Below are positions 8,504 through 16,631 of a stretch of 64,000 nucleotides of DNA, piece by piece. Every line of letters begins with the position of its first letter. Position 1 is the first letter of the stretch. This DNA is from Clostridiales bacterium (GTDB taxonomy: Bacteria > Bacillota > Clostridia > Saccharofermentanales > Saccharofermentanaceae). Under the pieces are notes generated by a model that saw only the letters and a program-made list of their open reading frames with translations, was not told the origin of the DNA and did no database searches. The stretch spans positions 124,001 to 188,000 of the forward strand of contig JAFRQR010000025.1 in NCBI GenBank assembly GCA_017428545.1, in the 5' to 3' direction. A program made the position numbers and the translations under genes.

Positions 8504-10012
8504 TCAGAACGCTACGAAGAACTTCACGAGGAAGATCATGGACAGAACGTATGTCAGCCAGGAAACATCCTTTGCCTTACCGGTGAATACCTTGATCGCA
8601 GTAAAGGAGATCAGGGCAAGACCGATACCATGTCCGATGGAACCGGAAACCGGCATCGCCAGGAGCATGATACCTACCGGTACGAGCTGGGCAGTATCTC
8701 CGAAGTTTACATCCTTGAGGTTTCCGAGCATCAGGATACCTACATAGATGAGAGCTGCGGAAGTCGCTGCCGGCGGGATGATCGCCGCAATCGGTGCGAT
8801 GAACATGCAAAGCAGGAACATAATGGCCGTAACGAGAGCCGTAAGACCTGTTCTACCACCTGCCTCAACACCGGATGCAGACTCTACGAATGTTGTTACC
8901 GTGGAAGTACCTGTTACGGAACCGGTAACCGTACCGATAGCGTCGGACAGGAGAGCTTCTTTCATCTTCGGCATGTTGCCGTCCTTATCGAGCATCTTCG
9001 CACGGGAAGCGGTACCTACGAGAGTACCGATCGTATCGAACATATCGATGATGCAGAAGGTAACGACAAGAGTAATGATCGTGAACCAGCCGATCTCGGT
9101 AAAGCCCTTGAAATCGAGTTTAAAGAGTGTGGTATCTACCATATCCTTGAAAGGAGGAACGAAAGATGCGGACTTCAGGGATTCGAAAGGATTCGTGTCG
9201 AAGAAGACTGCTTCGCCCGCCCAGTAGATGACGGAGGAAATGAGCATACCGTAAAGAACGGAGCCCTTTACTTTCTTATGGTTGAGAGCAACGATCGCGA
9301 AAAGTCCGATGAACATTGTCGCAACGATGAGGATCATCATGTTGTAGCCGTCGCCGATATTATCTCTTGCAGCGTCAGCGGTAAGCGCTCCGAAGAAGTC
9401 TCTCATTCCATAGAACGGTCCGCCCTTATCGGAATAAACGCCGGCATTGGATCCGAAACCGATATTCATGAGCATAAGACCGATCGCAGGTCCGATACCG
9501 AGACGCACACCCAGCGGGATCGCTTCAACGATCTTTTCACGGATGTTAAGGATCGAAAGCGCAATAAAGATGAGACCTTCGATAAAAACAATGACCAGTG
9601 CACTCTGGAAAGATCTAAGATAAGTCATGCCCGTCATGGTCACGATATTCGATACAACGAGTGCGAAGAAACTGTTAAGGCCCATACCAGGTGCCATAAC
9701 AAACGGTTTGTTGGCAAGGAGTGCCATGCAGATGGTACCGATCGCAGAAGCAATACAGGTCGCAAGGAATACACCGTTCCACAGTTCCTGTCCCTCTGCT
9801 CCGAAACCGGTCAAAAGATTCGGATTGAGCGCAATAATGTACGCCATTGTCATGAACGTCGTCAGACCCGCAATGATCTCCGTACGGATCGTCGTTCCGT
9901 TCTGCTTGAGCTTAAACACTCTTTCAAAACCCGACTCATTGGAAGCAGATGCTGCTTTTTCTTTGGAATCGGCTTTGGAAGTCGTTTTCGCTTCTTCTTT
10001 TGTTTTTTCCAT
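8504..10012 (-). CDS. NCS2-family purine permease (AzgA/PbuG type)
   Basis: A 502-residue transporter for guanine, hypoxanthine or adenine. After a hydrophilic, Lys/Ala/Ser-rich tail of about 30 residues comes a long hydrophobic body with family phrases: EIIAGLTTFMTMAYIIALNP, VMAPGMGLNSFFA, LGVRLGIGPAIGLMLMNIG, and GTSTVTTFVESASGVEAGGRTGL. These match AzgA-like proton-purine symporters, as does the length. A strong AAGGAGGGG precedes ATG 10012. The leader of about 60 bases is too short for a purine riboswitch, and none is seen. Confidence 0.9.
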   Translation of the reverse strand: MEKTKEEAKTTSKADSKEKAASASNESGFERVFKLKQNGTTIRTEIIAGLTTFMTMAYIIALNPNLLTGFGAEGQELWNGVFLATCIASAIGTICMALLANKPFVMAPGMGLNSFFALVVSNIVTMTGMTYLRSFQSALVIVFIEGLIFIALSILNIREKIVEAIPLGVRLGIGPAIGLMLMNIGFGSNAGVYSDKGGPFYGMRDFFGALTADAARDNIGDGYNMMILIVATMFIGLFAIVALNHKKVKGSVLYGMLISSVIYWAGEAVFFDTNPFESLKSASFVPPFKDMVDTTLFKLDFKGFTEIGWFTIITLVVTFCIIDMFDTIGTLVGTASRAKMLDKDGNMPKMKEALLSDAIGTVTGSVTGTSTVTTFVESASGVEAGGRTGLTALVTAIMFLLCMFIAPIAAIIPPAATSAALIYVGILMLGNLKDVNFGDTAQLVPVGIMLLAMPVSGSIGHGIGLALISFTAIKVFTGKAKDVSWLTYVLSMIFLVKFFVAF

Positions 10013-10078
10013 AAAGTCCCCTCCTTGTTTTTATCGGTGATATTTTAATGATACCGCTTTTGGTACGATCCTGCACGA

Positions 10079-10119
10079 AAAAAACCGCTCCGAAAGGTAA
10101 AAATTTCGAAGCGGTTTTT
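10079..10119 (-). terminator. Terminator after the carboxyltransferase operon
   Basis: An inverted repeat pairs AAAACCGCTCCGAAA with TTTCGAAGCGGTTTT. Read leftwards it ends in a run of T. It lies just beyond the last gene of the operon at 10176. Confidence 0.85.
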
Positions 10120-10175
10120 GGTAACTTTATTATTTTGATTTTTCTTTCCTTCCGAAAAGCACCGTCCCGGCATTT

Positions 10176-11576
10176 TTACCAGATGACGTTGATCTCCTTG
10201 ACCTTGTTCTCATCCGGTTCTTTTACGCTGTCTCTCTTCTTGATAAATCCCGGAGCGACCTGCGGAAAAAGCGCACAGGACAGAACATCTTCTTCGGACT
10301 TGGCAAAATCGGAAACGGATGCGCGAAGTGTCTCCATCTCATTGGCGATATTGTCCGCCGGACGGCATTCGATCACCTTCTCGTCACCGATCGCCATCTT
10401 CCGGATCTCTTCGTTGACTTTTCCCGGAAGACGTCCGTATTCGCCGCGCAGAAGCATCTTGGACTCCTTCGGGAACGTCTTATAGCGGCCCATCAGGACA
10501 TTCATGACGGCCTGGGATCCGACGATCTGGGAAGTCGGAGTGACAAGCGGCGGGAAGCCAAAGTCTTCTCTTACACGCGGAACCTCAGCGAGCACTTCCT
10601 CGAAACGGTCTTCCGCGCCTGCCTGCTTGAGCTGGTTCAGAAGATTCGAGAGCATGCCGCCCGGAACCTGGTAGATCAATGTATTCGGATCTACGCGCAG
10701 CACCTTCGGATCGAGGATGCCCTGATCCTGCAGTTTCTGCGCCACACCCTTAAAGTGCGAAGCCGCCTTGGAAAGCGAAGGCAGATCGAGACCCGTGTCT
10801 CTCGGTGTTCCCTTAAAAGCAGCGACCAGAGATTCTGTCGCCGGCTGGGATGTACCTGTGGCCAGCGGAGATAACGCCGTATCGATGATGTCGACACCGG
10901 CAAGAGCTGCGGCATAATAGACCATCGCACCGGTACCTGTCGTATCGTGGGTATGCAGATGGATCGGCACATCTACCGCTTCTTTGAGCTTACTTACAAG
11001 AGAATAAGCGGTCGAAGGAAGGAGCAGGTTCGCCATATCCTTGATGCAGATAACATCTGCGCCCATCTCGACGAGATCTTTGGCCTGCTTCACGAAATAT
11101 TCTTCGTTATGTACCGGGCTCGTCGTATAGCTTAAGGCCGCCTCGCATGTGCCGCCGTACTTCTTTACGGCGCGCATCGGGCTCTCCATATTTCTTACGT
11201 CATTGAGCGCATCGAAAACACGGACGACGTTGATGCCGTTTTCGATCATTCTTCCGCAAAAGGACTCGACGACGTCATCCGCATAGTGACGGTATCCCAG
11301 AAGGTTCTGCGCACGAAGGAGCATCTGAAGAGGTGTCTTCGGCATCGCCTTTTTCAGAGTGCGAAGTCTCTGCCACGGATCCTCATCAAGGAATCTCATG
11401 CAGGAGTCAAATGTCGCGCCGCCCCAGCACTCCAAGGACCAGTATCCCATGTTGTCGAGGATCTCGCACGCCGGAAGCATATCCTCGATGCGCATTCTCG
11501 TCGCGGCCTGCGACTGATGCGCGTCACGAAGGATCGTGTCCGTGATGAATAACTTTTTTTCGGGCATCTGCTGCAT
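10176..11576 (-). CDS. Carboxyltransferase 5S-type subunit (OadA/PycB domain)
   Basis: A 466-residue enzyme of the DRE-TIM metallolyase/carboxyltransferase type. It moves a carboxyl group between carboxybiotin and pyruvate/oxaloacetate. Visible motifs are ITDTILRDAHQSQAATRMR near the N-terminus, VICIKDMANLL (metal-site Lys) and HLHTHDTTGTG (metal-binding His pair). It lacks its own biotin domain; that is supplied by the separate gene at 11578. The start MQQMPEKK at 11576 follows the carrier stop by one base (TAATATG). Together with 12168-13718 and the carrier, it matches the 5S, 12S and 1.3S parts of a transcarboxylase; a Na+-pumping decarboxylase would need a membrane beta subunit, which is not here. 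Confidence 0.9.
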   Translation of the reverse strand: MQQMPEKKLFITDTILRDAHQSQAATRMRIEDMLPACEILDNMGYWSLECWGGATFDSCMRFLDEDPWQRLRTLKKAMPKTPLQMLLRAQNLLGYRHYADDVVESFCGRMIENGINVVRVFDALNDVRNMESPMRAVKKYGGTCEAALSYTTSPVHNEEYFVKQAKDLVEMGADVICIKDMANLLLPSTAYSLVSKLKEAVDVPIHLHTHDTTGTGAMVYYAAALAGVDIIDTALSPLATGTSQPATESLVAAFKGTPRDTGLDLPSLSKAASHFKGVAQKLQDQGILDPKVLRVDPNTLIYQVPGGMLSNLLNQLKQAGAEDRFEEVLAEVPRVREDFGFPPLVTPTSQIVGSQAVMNVLMGRYKTFPKESKMLLRGEYGRLPGKVNEEIRKMAIGDEKVIECRPADNIANEMETLRASVSDFAKSEEDVLSCALFPQVAPGFIKKRDSVKEPDENKVKEINVIW

Positions 11577-11577
11577 A

Positions 11578-11970
11578 TTACTCCACCTCGAAAAGCACTT
11601 GTCCGGATGCAACCGTGTCACCCTTATTTACGTAGAGAGCCTTTACCACACCGGCCTTCGGGCTGTTGATATCATTTTCCATCTTCATGGCCTCGAGAAC
11701 GACCACGGACTCACCTGCATTAACGGAATCGCCGACGTTCTTATTGACACGAAGGATCGTACCCGGCATCGGAGCATTAACACTTCCCGCACCGCCGGAT
11801 ACCGGAGCTGCGGAAGATTTAGCTGCAGGGGCAGCAGCAGGAACTGCTTTTGCTACAGGAGCTGCGGCAGGTGCTTTTGCCGTGGAAGCAGACTTTGCCT
11901 CGCTCTCGCTGATCTCTTCGACTTCGATCTCATATGCTTTACCGTTCAGTGTAATTTTGTATTTGCTCAT
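11578..11970 (-). CDS. Biotin carboxyl carrier protein
   Basis: A 130-residue carrier. Residues 1-20 form a short N-terminal domain, residues 25-60 an Ala/Pro/Lys-rich linker, and residues 64-130 the biotinyl domain with VLEAMKMEND; K96 is the biotin site. It shuttles the carboxyl group between the subunits encoded at 12168 and 10176. Start ATG overlaps the stop of the preceding 62-residue gene (ATGA); its last codons serve as ribosome binding site (GAGGTGGAG) for the next gene. Two copies of the AAAAGCAC octamer lie inside it, in opposite orientations. Confidence 0.93.
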   Translation of the reverse strand: MSKYKITLNGKAYEIEVEEISESEAKSASTAKAPAAAPVAKAVPAAAPAAKSSAAPVSGGAGSVNAPMPGTILRVNKNVGDSVNAGESVVVLEAMKMENDINSPKAGVVKALYVNKGDTVASGQVLFEVE

Positions 11971-12155
11971 ACCAATTCATCCTCCAAAGCGTATTTCTTA
12001 TAGCTGATATTCTTTTCGCGAATGTATTTCATCAGGCTCGACTCACCAAGCTCACGGAAACTTACGACGCGAAGGTTTTTAATTTCCTTACCGGTCTTTT
12101 CGGCGATCGCGGCAACCGACATAGCTACGATCTGTTCTTTCGTTAATTCTTCCAT
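11967..12155 (-). CDS. Small subunit-like protein of the carboxyltransferase operon
   Basis: A 62-residue protein with helical start MEELTKEQIVAMSVAAIAEKTG and a basic middle, KNLRVVSFREL. Placement between the acyl-CoA subunit and the biotin carrier is where OadG/MmdD or epsilon-type small subunits occur. The sequence loosely recalls the C-terminal part of such gamma subunits (E-IVA-I-AAIA), but it has no membrane helix. It overlaps the carrier gene by 4 bp and is clearly part of the operon. Role as an assembly subunit is inferred. Confidence 0.7.
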   Translation of the reverse strand: MEELTKEQIVAMSVAAIAEKTGKEIKNLRVVSFRELGESSLMKYIREKNISYKKYALEDELV

Positions 12156-12167
12156 ATCAAACCTCCG

Positions 12168-13718
12168 TTAAAGCGGGATGTTGCCGTGCTTTTTGTACGG
12201 ACGGTCCTGCGATTTGGTTTCCAGGGAACGAAGAGCGGAAACGATCTTTTCCTTCGTTTCTTCCGGCAGGATGACCTCATCGACATAACCGCGGCTTGCG
12301 GCCACATACGGGTTCATGAACTTATCGTTATACTCAGCGACGAGTTCTTCTCTCTTGGCATCCTTGTCCTCAGCCGCTTCGATTGCCTTGCGGCCGATGA
12401 TGGCGACCGCACCGGAAGCTCCCATAACGGCGATCTCGGCGATCGGCCATGCATAGACGACATCTGCGCCCAGTCCCTTACTGTTCATGGCGATATAAGC
12501 TCCGCCATAGGCCTTTCTCATGATGACCGTGACCTTCGTTACAGTTGCCTCGGCAAAAGCATAAAGAAGCTTCGCGCCGTGGCGGATGATGCCGTTATGC
12601 TCCTGATTAGAGCCCGGCATAAAGGCCGGAACGTCAACGAGAGTGACGAGCGGGATATTGAAGCAGTCGCAGAAACGGATGAAACGCGCGCCTTTATCGG
12701 ATGCATTGATCTCGAGGGAACCTGCGATGCAGTTAGACTGGTTGGCGACGATTCCGACGGTCTTTCCATCGATACGTGCAAAACCGACGACGATGTTCTT
12801 CGCGAAGTCTCTGGATACTTCCATGAAGCTGTTATTGTCGATAAATGTCGCGATGACGTCACGGACGTCGTAAGCGGCCTTCGGATTGGAAGGAACGATC
12901 TCCGGGATCTGCGAGCACGCATCAACGGAAATGCCCTCGACGTCTTCCGCATAACCTTCGTTATTATTCGGCAGATATCCGATCAGACGACGAACGCCGT
13001 TTAAGCACTCGAGGTCATCCGGGTAAACGAAGTGAGCGACACCGCTGACAGCGGAGTGAACACCCGCGCCGCCGAGATCGCCTGCGGTGATCTCTTCACC
13101 GGTGACGGACTTAACGACTGCAGGTCCCGTGATATACATCTGCGAAGTTTCTTCGGTCATGAAGATGTAGTCACAGATCGCAGGAGAATAGCAGGCACCG
13201 CCTGCGCAAGGTCCCATGATGACCGAGATCTGCGGGATCACACCCGAAGCCATCGTATTTCGAAGGAAGATCTCGGCATAGCCGTTTAAGCTGTCGATGC
13301 CTTCTTCGATCCTTGCTCCGCCGCTGTCGTTCATGGAAACAAAAGGTGCACCGGCTTCCATTGCCTTATCCATCGCCAGGCAGATCTTTTCCGCGTGCGC
13401 CGCGCCAAGCGATCCTCCGCCGACAGTAAAGTCCTGGGAGGACGCATACACGAGTCTTCCGTGTACATATCCGTAGCCGGTCACGACACCGTCGCCCGGC
13501 TTTTTCTTCTTATCCATTCCGAAATCAGTTGCTCCGGAAGTCATGAGGGAATTCAGTTCGACGAATGTATCATCATCGAAAAGCGCCTGCATTCTTTCTC
13601 TTGCGGTGAGTTTGCCGCGGGAGTGCTGCTTCTCGATACCGGCCTGTCCGCCGGCCAGTTCCGCATCCTGTCTTCTTGTCTTAAGATCACTTATAGAATC
13701 GACCCATTTGCCGTCCAT
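12168..13718 (-). CDS. Acyl-CoA carboxyltransferase subunit (MmdA/PccB, 12S type)
   Basis: A 516-residue carboxyltransferase with two crotonase-fold halves. Conserved phrases are RGKLTARERMQALFDDDTF, QDFTVGGGSLGAAHAEKI, MNDSGGARIEEGI, GPCAGGACYSPAICDYIFM and RKAYGGAYIAMNSKGLGAD, ending in the usual HGNIPL. Likely substrate pair is methylmalonyl-CoA/propionyl-CoA. MDGKWVDS at 13718 is the start because AAAGGTGG is 8 bases upstream; a GTG at 13730 is less likely. It leads a four-gene operon and has a clear promoter at 13790-13817. Without a membrane subunit nearby, a transcarboxylase role in propionate/succinate metabolism is more likely than a sodium pump. Confidence 0.9.
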   Translation of the reverse strand: MDGKWVDSISDLKTRRQDAELAGGQAGIEKQHSRGKLTARERMQALFDDDTFVELNSLMTSGATDFGMDKKKKPGDGVVTGYGYVHGRLVYASSQDFTVGGGSLGAAHAEKICLAMDKAMEAGAPFVSMNDSGGARIEEGIDSLNGYAEIFLRNTMASGVIPQISVIMGPCAGGACYSPAICDYIFMTEETSQMYITGPAVVKSVTGEEITAGDLGGAGVHSAVSGVAHFVYPDDLECLNGVRRLIGYLPNNNEGYAEDVEGISVDACSQIPEIVPSNPKAAYDVRDVIATFIDNNSFMEVSRDFAKNIVVGFARIDGKTVGIVANQSNCIAGSLEINASDKGARFIRFCDCFNIPLVTLVDVPAFMPGSNQEHNGIIRHGAKLLYAFAEATVTKVTVIMRKAYGGAYIAMNSKGLGADVVYAWPIAEIAVMGASGAVAIIGRKAIEAAEDKDAKREELVAEYNDKFMNPYVAASRGYVDEVILPEETKEKIVSALRSLETKSQDRPYKKHGNIPL

Positions 13719-13789
13719 ATAAAAGACCACCTTTCTTATTTACCGGATACAAAAAGCCTGAAAGCACGTTTTTCGTACCACTAATGTAT

Positions 13790-13817
13790 ATAATAGCATT
13801 AATGCTTTGAAAGTCAA
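13790..13817 (-). promoter_or_regulatory. Promoter of the carboxyltransferase operon with spacer palindrome
   Basis: Read leftwards: TTGACT (complement of 13812-13817), a 16-base spacer and TATTAT (complement of 13790-13795). The spacer holds most of the perfect palindrome AGCATTAATGCT (13795-13806), a candidate operator between -35 and -10. Confidence 0.65.
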
Positions 13818-13972
13818 ACTATTCTACCGTCAAAGTATTCTTACAATTCAATACACAAAAGATGCACAAGGATCCCCGCTCCCGCCTTCTCGGATTTCGG
13901 CATTTGCGCGGTTGATTCTGCATCGGAGGTTTTTGTATCATGAAATAAGCAATGAGAAAGGACGGCGCATCC

Positions 13973-14833
13973 ATGGCATTTTCCGGTAGGATCGATCTTC
14001 ATATGCACACCACGATCTCCGACGGGACCGATACTCCCGAAGAGCTCCTTTCCGTCGTCAAAAGCGCCGGTATCACTCACTTTTCGATCACCGACCATGA
14101 TGCGGTAGCGGGCGCTAAGATCATGATGGATCTTCTTTCTCCCGGAGACCCTCTCTTTATCCCCGGCGTCGAATTTTCCTGCAAAGACGATCTCGGCAAG
14201 TACCATATCCTCGGTTATGGCTTTGACCCCTCCTCCCCTTCTATCTTAAAGGTCGTGGAAAAAGGCCACGAGAACCGTATGACCGAGGTCCGTGCCCGTA
14301 TAAAAGCACTGAAAGAGGAGCGTTCGATCGTTTTCCCGAAAGAAGAGAACGAAAAACTCATGGCTCTTCCGAATCCCGGAAAACCGCATATCGGCAACCT
14401 CATGGTCAAATACGGCTACGCGGAATCGCGCAAAGACGCGATCACCGGGATCATCAATAAGCTTTCCGTGAAAAGTCTGGATCTTGCCCCCGAGAAAGTC
14501 ATCGACGCGATTAAAAATGCCGGCGGAGTCTCTGTTCTTGCGCACCCGGCTTTCGGTTCCGGTACGCAGAAGATCTTCGGAAAAGAACTTGAGTCCCGCG
14601 TCGATCACCTCATTGCCATGGGCCTGCAGGGCATCGAAGCCTACTATTCCACATTCACAAAAGAGATCCGCGACGAAGTCCTTCTGATCGCTGAAAAAAG
14701 AGGCCTTCTCATCACCTGCGGCAGCGACTATCACGGCAATAACAAAACTGTCCGCCCCGGAGAAATCGGAACGGACAGTCCTGATGATTATGTTCAAATG
14801 ATAAGTGCTTTTCTCAAGGCAGTCATACGATGA
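13973..14833 (+). CDS. PHP-domain phosphoesterase (RNase AM/TrpH-like)
   Basis: A 286-residue metal-dependent phosphoesterase. All PHP metal motifs are present: DLHMHTTISDGTDTP at the start, ITDHDAV, PGVEFSC, VLAHPAFG and GSDYHG near the end. The central insertion is typical of the family that includes E. coli RNase AM, which removes nucleotides from RNA 5' ends or degrades 3',5'-bisphosphates. MAFSGRID at 13973 is chosen because GAAAGGAC is about 10 bases before it. It stands alone, convergent with the secreted protein gene at 14854. Confidence 0.85.
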   Translation: MAFSGRIDLHMHTTISDGTDTPEELLSVVKSAGITHFSITDHDAVAGAKIMMDLLSPGDPLFIPGVEFSCKDDLGKYHILGYGFDPSSPSILKVVEKGHENRMTEVRARIKALKEERSIVFPKEENEKLMALPNPGKPHIGNLMVKYGYAESRKDAITGIINKLSVKSLDLAPEKVIDAIKNAGGVSVLAHPAFGSGTQKIFGKELESRVDHLIAMGLQGIEAYYSTFTKEIRDEVLLIAEKRGLLITCGSDYHGNNKTVRPGEIGTDSPDDYVQMISAFLKAVIR

Positions 14834-14853
14834 CCTGCCCCAAATACACGATT

Positions 14854-15702
14854 TCAGCCGGCCATGAATCCTTTGGACCGAAACGCACTCTTGCATCTGT
14901 CGCTATAAAGGATCTTATGAAGGAGTGATCCGTTGCCATTTTGTGTGGCATACTGGATGTAACTAAACAGCTCAGATCCACTGACCATGCCGAGGAAGCA
15001 CAAGCGGCAGATCTTTATGGCAGCGGTTCTCGGCACATGTTTATTCAGATCGAACGGATTATTACAATACAGGAGCCATACGAAGTTTGTGGCAGACAGG
15101 TTCTTCTTAGACAGTTCGTATGCATAATAACCCATTTTATCGGAATGCGGATAGCCCAAAGTGGAATATGTGTCCTCGACAAAGTAAATGGAGCTTCGGC
15201 TGCAGACCTTGACGTAGATGCATCTTCCCGATACAGCAGCAGTATCATTTATACTAAAATCGAATTGATAATAGCCGACCGGAAGAGTACGAAGATCCAT
15301 TGCAGCTACAAGTTCTTTACTGCAAAGCATGTTTTGTCCGAGTTTTGTTGACGGATTGCAAAGATCCAGAAGATCGATGCTCTTCATGTTAGAAGGAGGC
15401 GTGATATGCTCCTTAACTCTTCGGAGAGTTCTGTCAGTTTCGTAATTTCTGACGGTCAGCTGAAGATCAAATCCTGATCTGTAGTTAGTGATCTCACCGG
15501 TAAGAAAATGATCCGCCGAGTTTTCCTGGATATAGTAAGTTCCCCCGTAATTATACGTCCGGGGACCACTTTCGACACCGAAGCCGCTGGTTTGAACCAC
15601 ACCCCGTGCCGGTGCCGCAAAAACACTTCCGAATGGGATGAATACGATCACCAAAACCATCAGAAGCGCCGCGACTTTCGTCTTGCACTTTGATTTTTCC
15701 AT
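14854..15702 (-). CDS. Secreted protein, unknown function
   Basis: A 282-residue protein with a clear signal peptide (KTKVAALLMVLVIVFIPFG, cleavage near VFAAPA). Residues about 45-165 look like one beta-sandwich domain: YYIQENSADHFLTGEI, FDLQLTVRNYETD and LPVGYYQFDFSIND. It shares its pattern with the secreted protein at 18598. The last 100 residues are helical with five cysteines and include NFVWLLYCNNPFDLNKHV; I do not recognise them. Ribosome binding site AAGGAAG. Export to the wall or medium is inferred from the signal peptide. Confidence 0.7.
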   Translation of the reverse strand: MEKSKCKTKVAALLMVLVIVFIPFGSVFAAPARGVVQTSGFGVESGPRTYNYGGTYYIQENSADHFLTGEITNYRSGFDLQLTVRNYETDRTLRRVKEHITPPSNMKSIDLLDLCNPSTKLGQNMLCSKELVAAMDLRTLPVGYYQFDFSINDTAAVSGRCIYVKVCSRSSIYFVEDTYSTLGYPHSDKMGYYAYELSKKNLSATNFVWLLYCNNPFDLNKHVPRTAAIKICRLCFLGMVSGSELFSYIQYATQNGNGSLLHKILYSDRCKSAFRSKGFMAG

Positions 15703-15890
15703 GATGTTTACTTCCTTGTTTTTGAAAATTGATCGATTACAACAAACCCATTCCTTTGACGATCACAACACGCATAGATTATCACTATCGAAATCGGTTT
15801 ACTAACAATATTTCCCTCGTTTGTATAACGATCTTTCGGAATCTTTCAAAAAAAAAGATCCAAACGGACATACAACCTCCACAAAAGAAG

Positions 15891-15899
15891 TGCTACAAT
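15891..15899 (+). promoter_or_regulatory. Extended -10 element before the small membrane protein gene
   Basis: TGCTACAAT is an extended -10 form (TGnTANAAT), 76 bp before the ATG at 15975. The same nine bases precede the zinc-ribbon gene at 16582-16590. No good -35 is seen at either site. The rest of this 272-bp gap is AT-rich and holds nothing else I can support. Confidence 0.45.
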
Positions 15900-15974
15900 A
15901 GTCGGCATATGAGAATGCTTTGTTCATGGCCGGCCCCTTAACCTTACTTTCCGGCCACGGAAAGGAGAACAGAA

Positions 15975-16451
15975 ATGTCAGAATCTCAAGCTACCCCCTC
16001 AAATGTGGATCTTAATCTTGTAACACCATACACCCCCACGGAGGACCAGCTGAAAAAATACACTTCCGCAAAGACCCGCGGCGCATGGAATATGCTGTTC
16101 GGATCGATCGCGCTTCTTTTGATCATTGTTGTCCTGGCTGTTCTCTTCATAAGTGTTTTTCACGTCATCGTATATAGTATCAAGATCATCTTCGGTCTTC
16201 TTATCGTACTGATCTTCCCGATCTATGCCATTTACGATCTTATCAAGACATATTCGAATCTGAAGAAAAAGAACTACTCCTTCTACAGCAGCGTGATCAC
16301 CGATAATGTCGAGAACGGCTACCTCGTTCAGGGCATCACCTCTTCAGGCATTTCTTTTATCGACAAGTCCGATGCCGATGCGAAAAAAGCACCGGGCACG
16401 CCTGTGATCGTCGCCAAGATGAAGGACGATTTTGATCTTCTGGGAATGTGA
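15975..16451 (+). CDS. Small membrane protein, unknown
   Basis: A 158-residue protein. A hydrophilic N-terminal 40 residues lead into two membrane segments (LLLIIVVLAVLFISVFHVIV and IIFGLLIVLIFPIYAIYDLI), then a basic cytoplasmic-looking tail of about 60 residues. AAAGGAG is well placed. No family recognised. It is followed by the zinc-ribbon/TPM gene pair on the same strand, but with its own gap of 180 bp. Confidence 0.65.
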   Translation: MSESQATPSNVDLNLVTPYTPTEDQLKKYTSAKTRGAWNMLFGSIALLLIIVVLAVLFISVFHVIVYSIKIIFGLLIVLIFPIYAIYDLIKTYSNLKKKNYSFYSSVITDNVENGYLVQGITSSGISFIDKSDADAKKAPGTPVIVAKMKDDFDLLGM

Positions 16452-16581
16452 CCCCCGAGATTTCATAAAGAATCGTCAGCACAACGCGTTAGCGCACTGT
16501 AATCCGGTCCTATTTCGCACATTCGGAAGTTTTACAGATAAACCGGATATTCCTCTGTAATGTTTAAAGAATTATTTACTA

Positions 16582-16590
16582 TGCTACAAT
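16582..16590 (+). promoter_or_regulatory. Extended -10 element before the zinc-ribbon gene
   Basis: TGCTACAAT lies 42 bp upstream of the ATG at 16632 and is identical to the element at 15891-15899. Both are followed by AGTC. Confidence 0.45.
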
Positions 16591-16631
16591 AGTCTTGCAG
16601 CAGGGTTATGTAACAGGGGGGTAAACGGGTA

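Noticed and set aside
8630..10048. 472-codon open frame antisense to the purine permease
   Set aside because: Composition is rich in Arg, Asp and His as expected from a reversed membrane gene; no domain.
10013..10078. Purine riboswitch before the NCS2 permease
   Set aside because: The leader is only about 60 bases and lacks the conserved three-way junction words.
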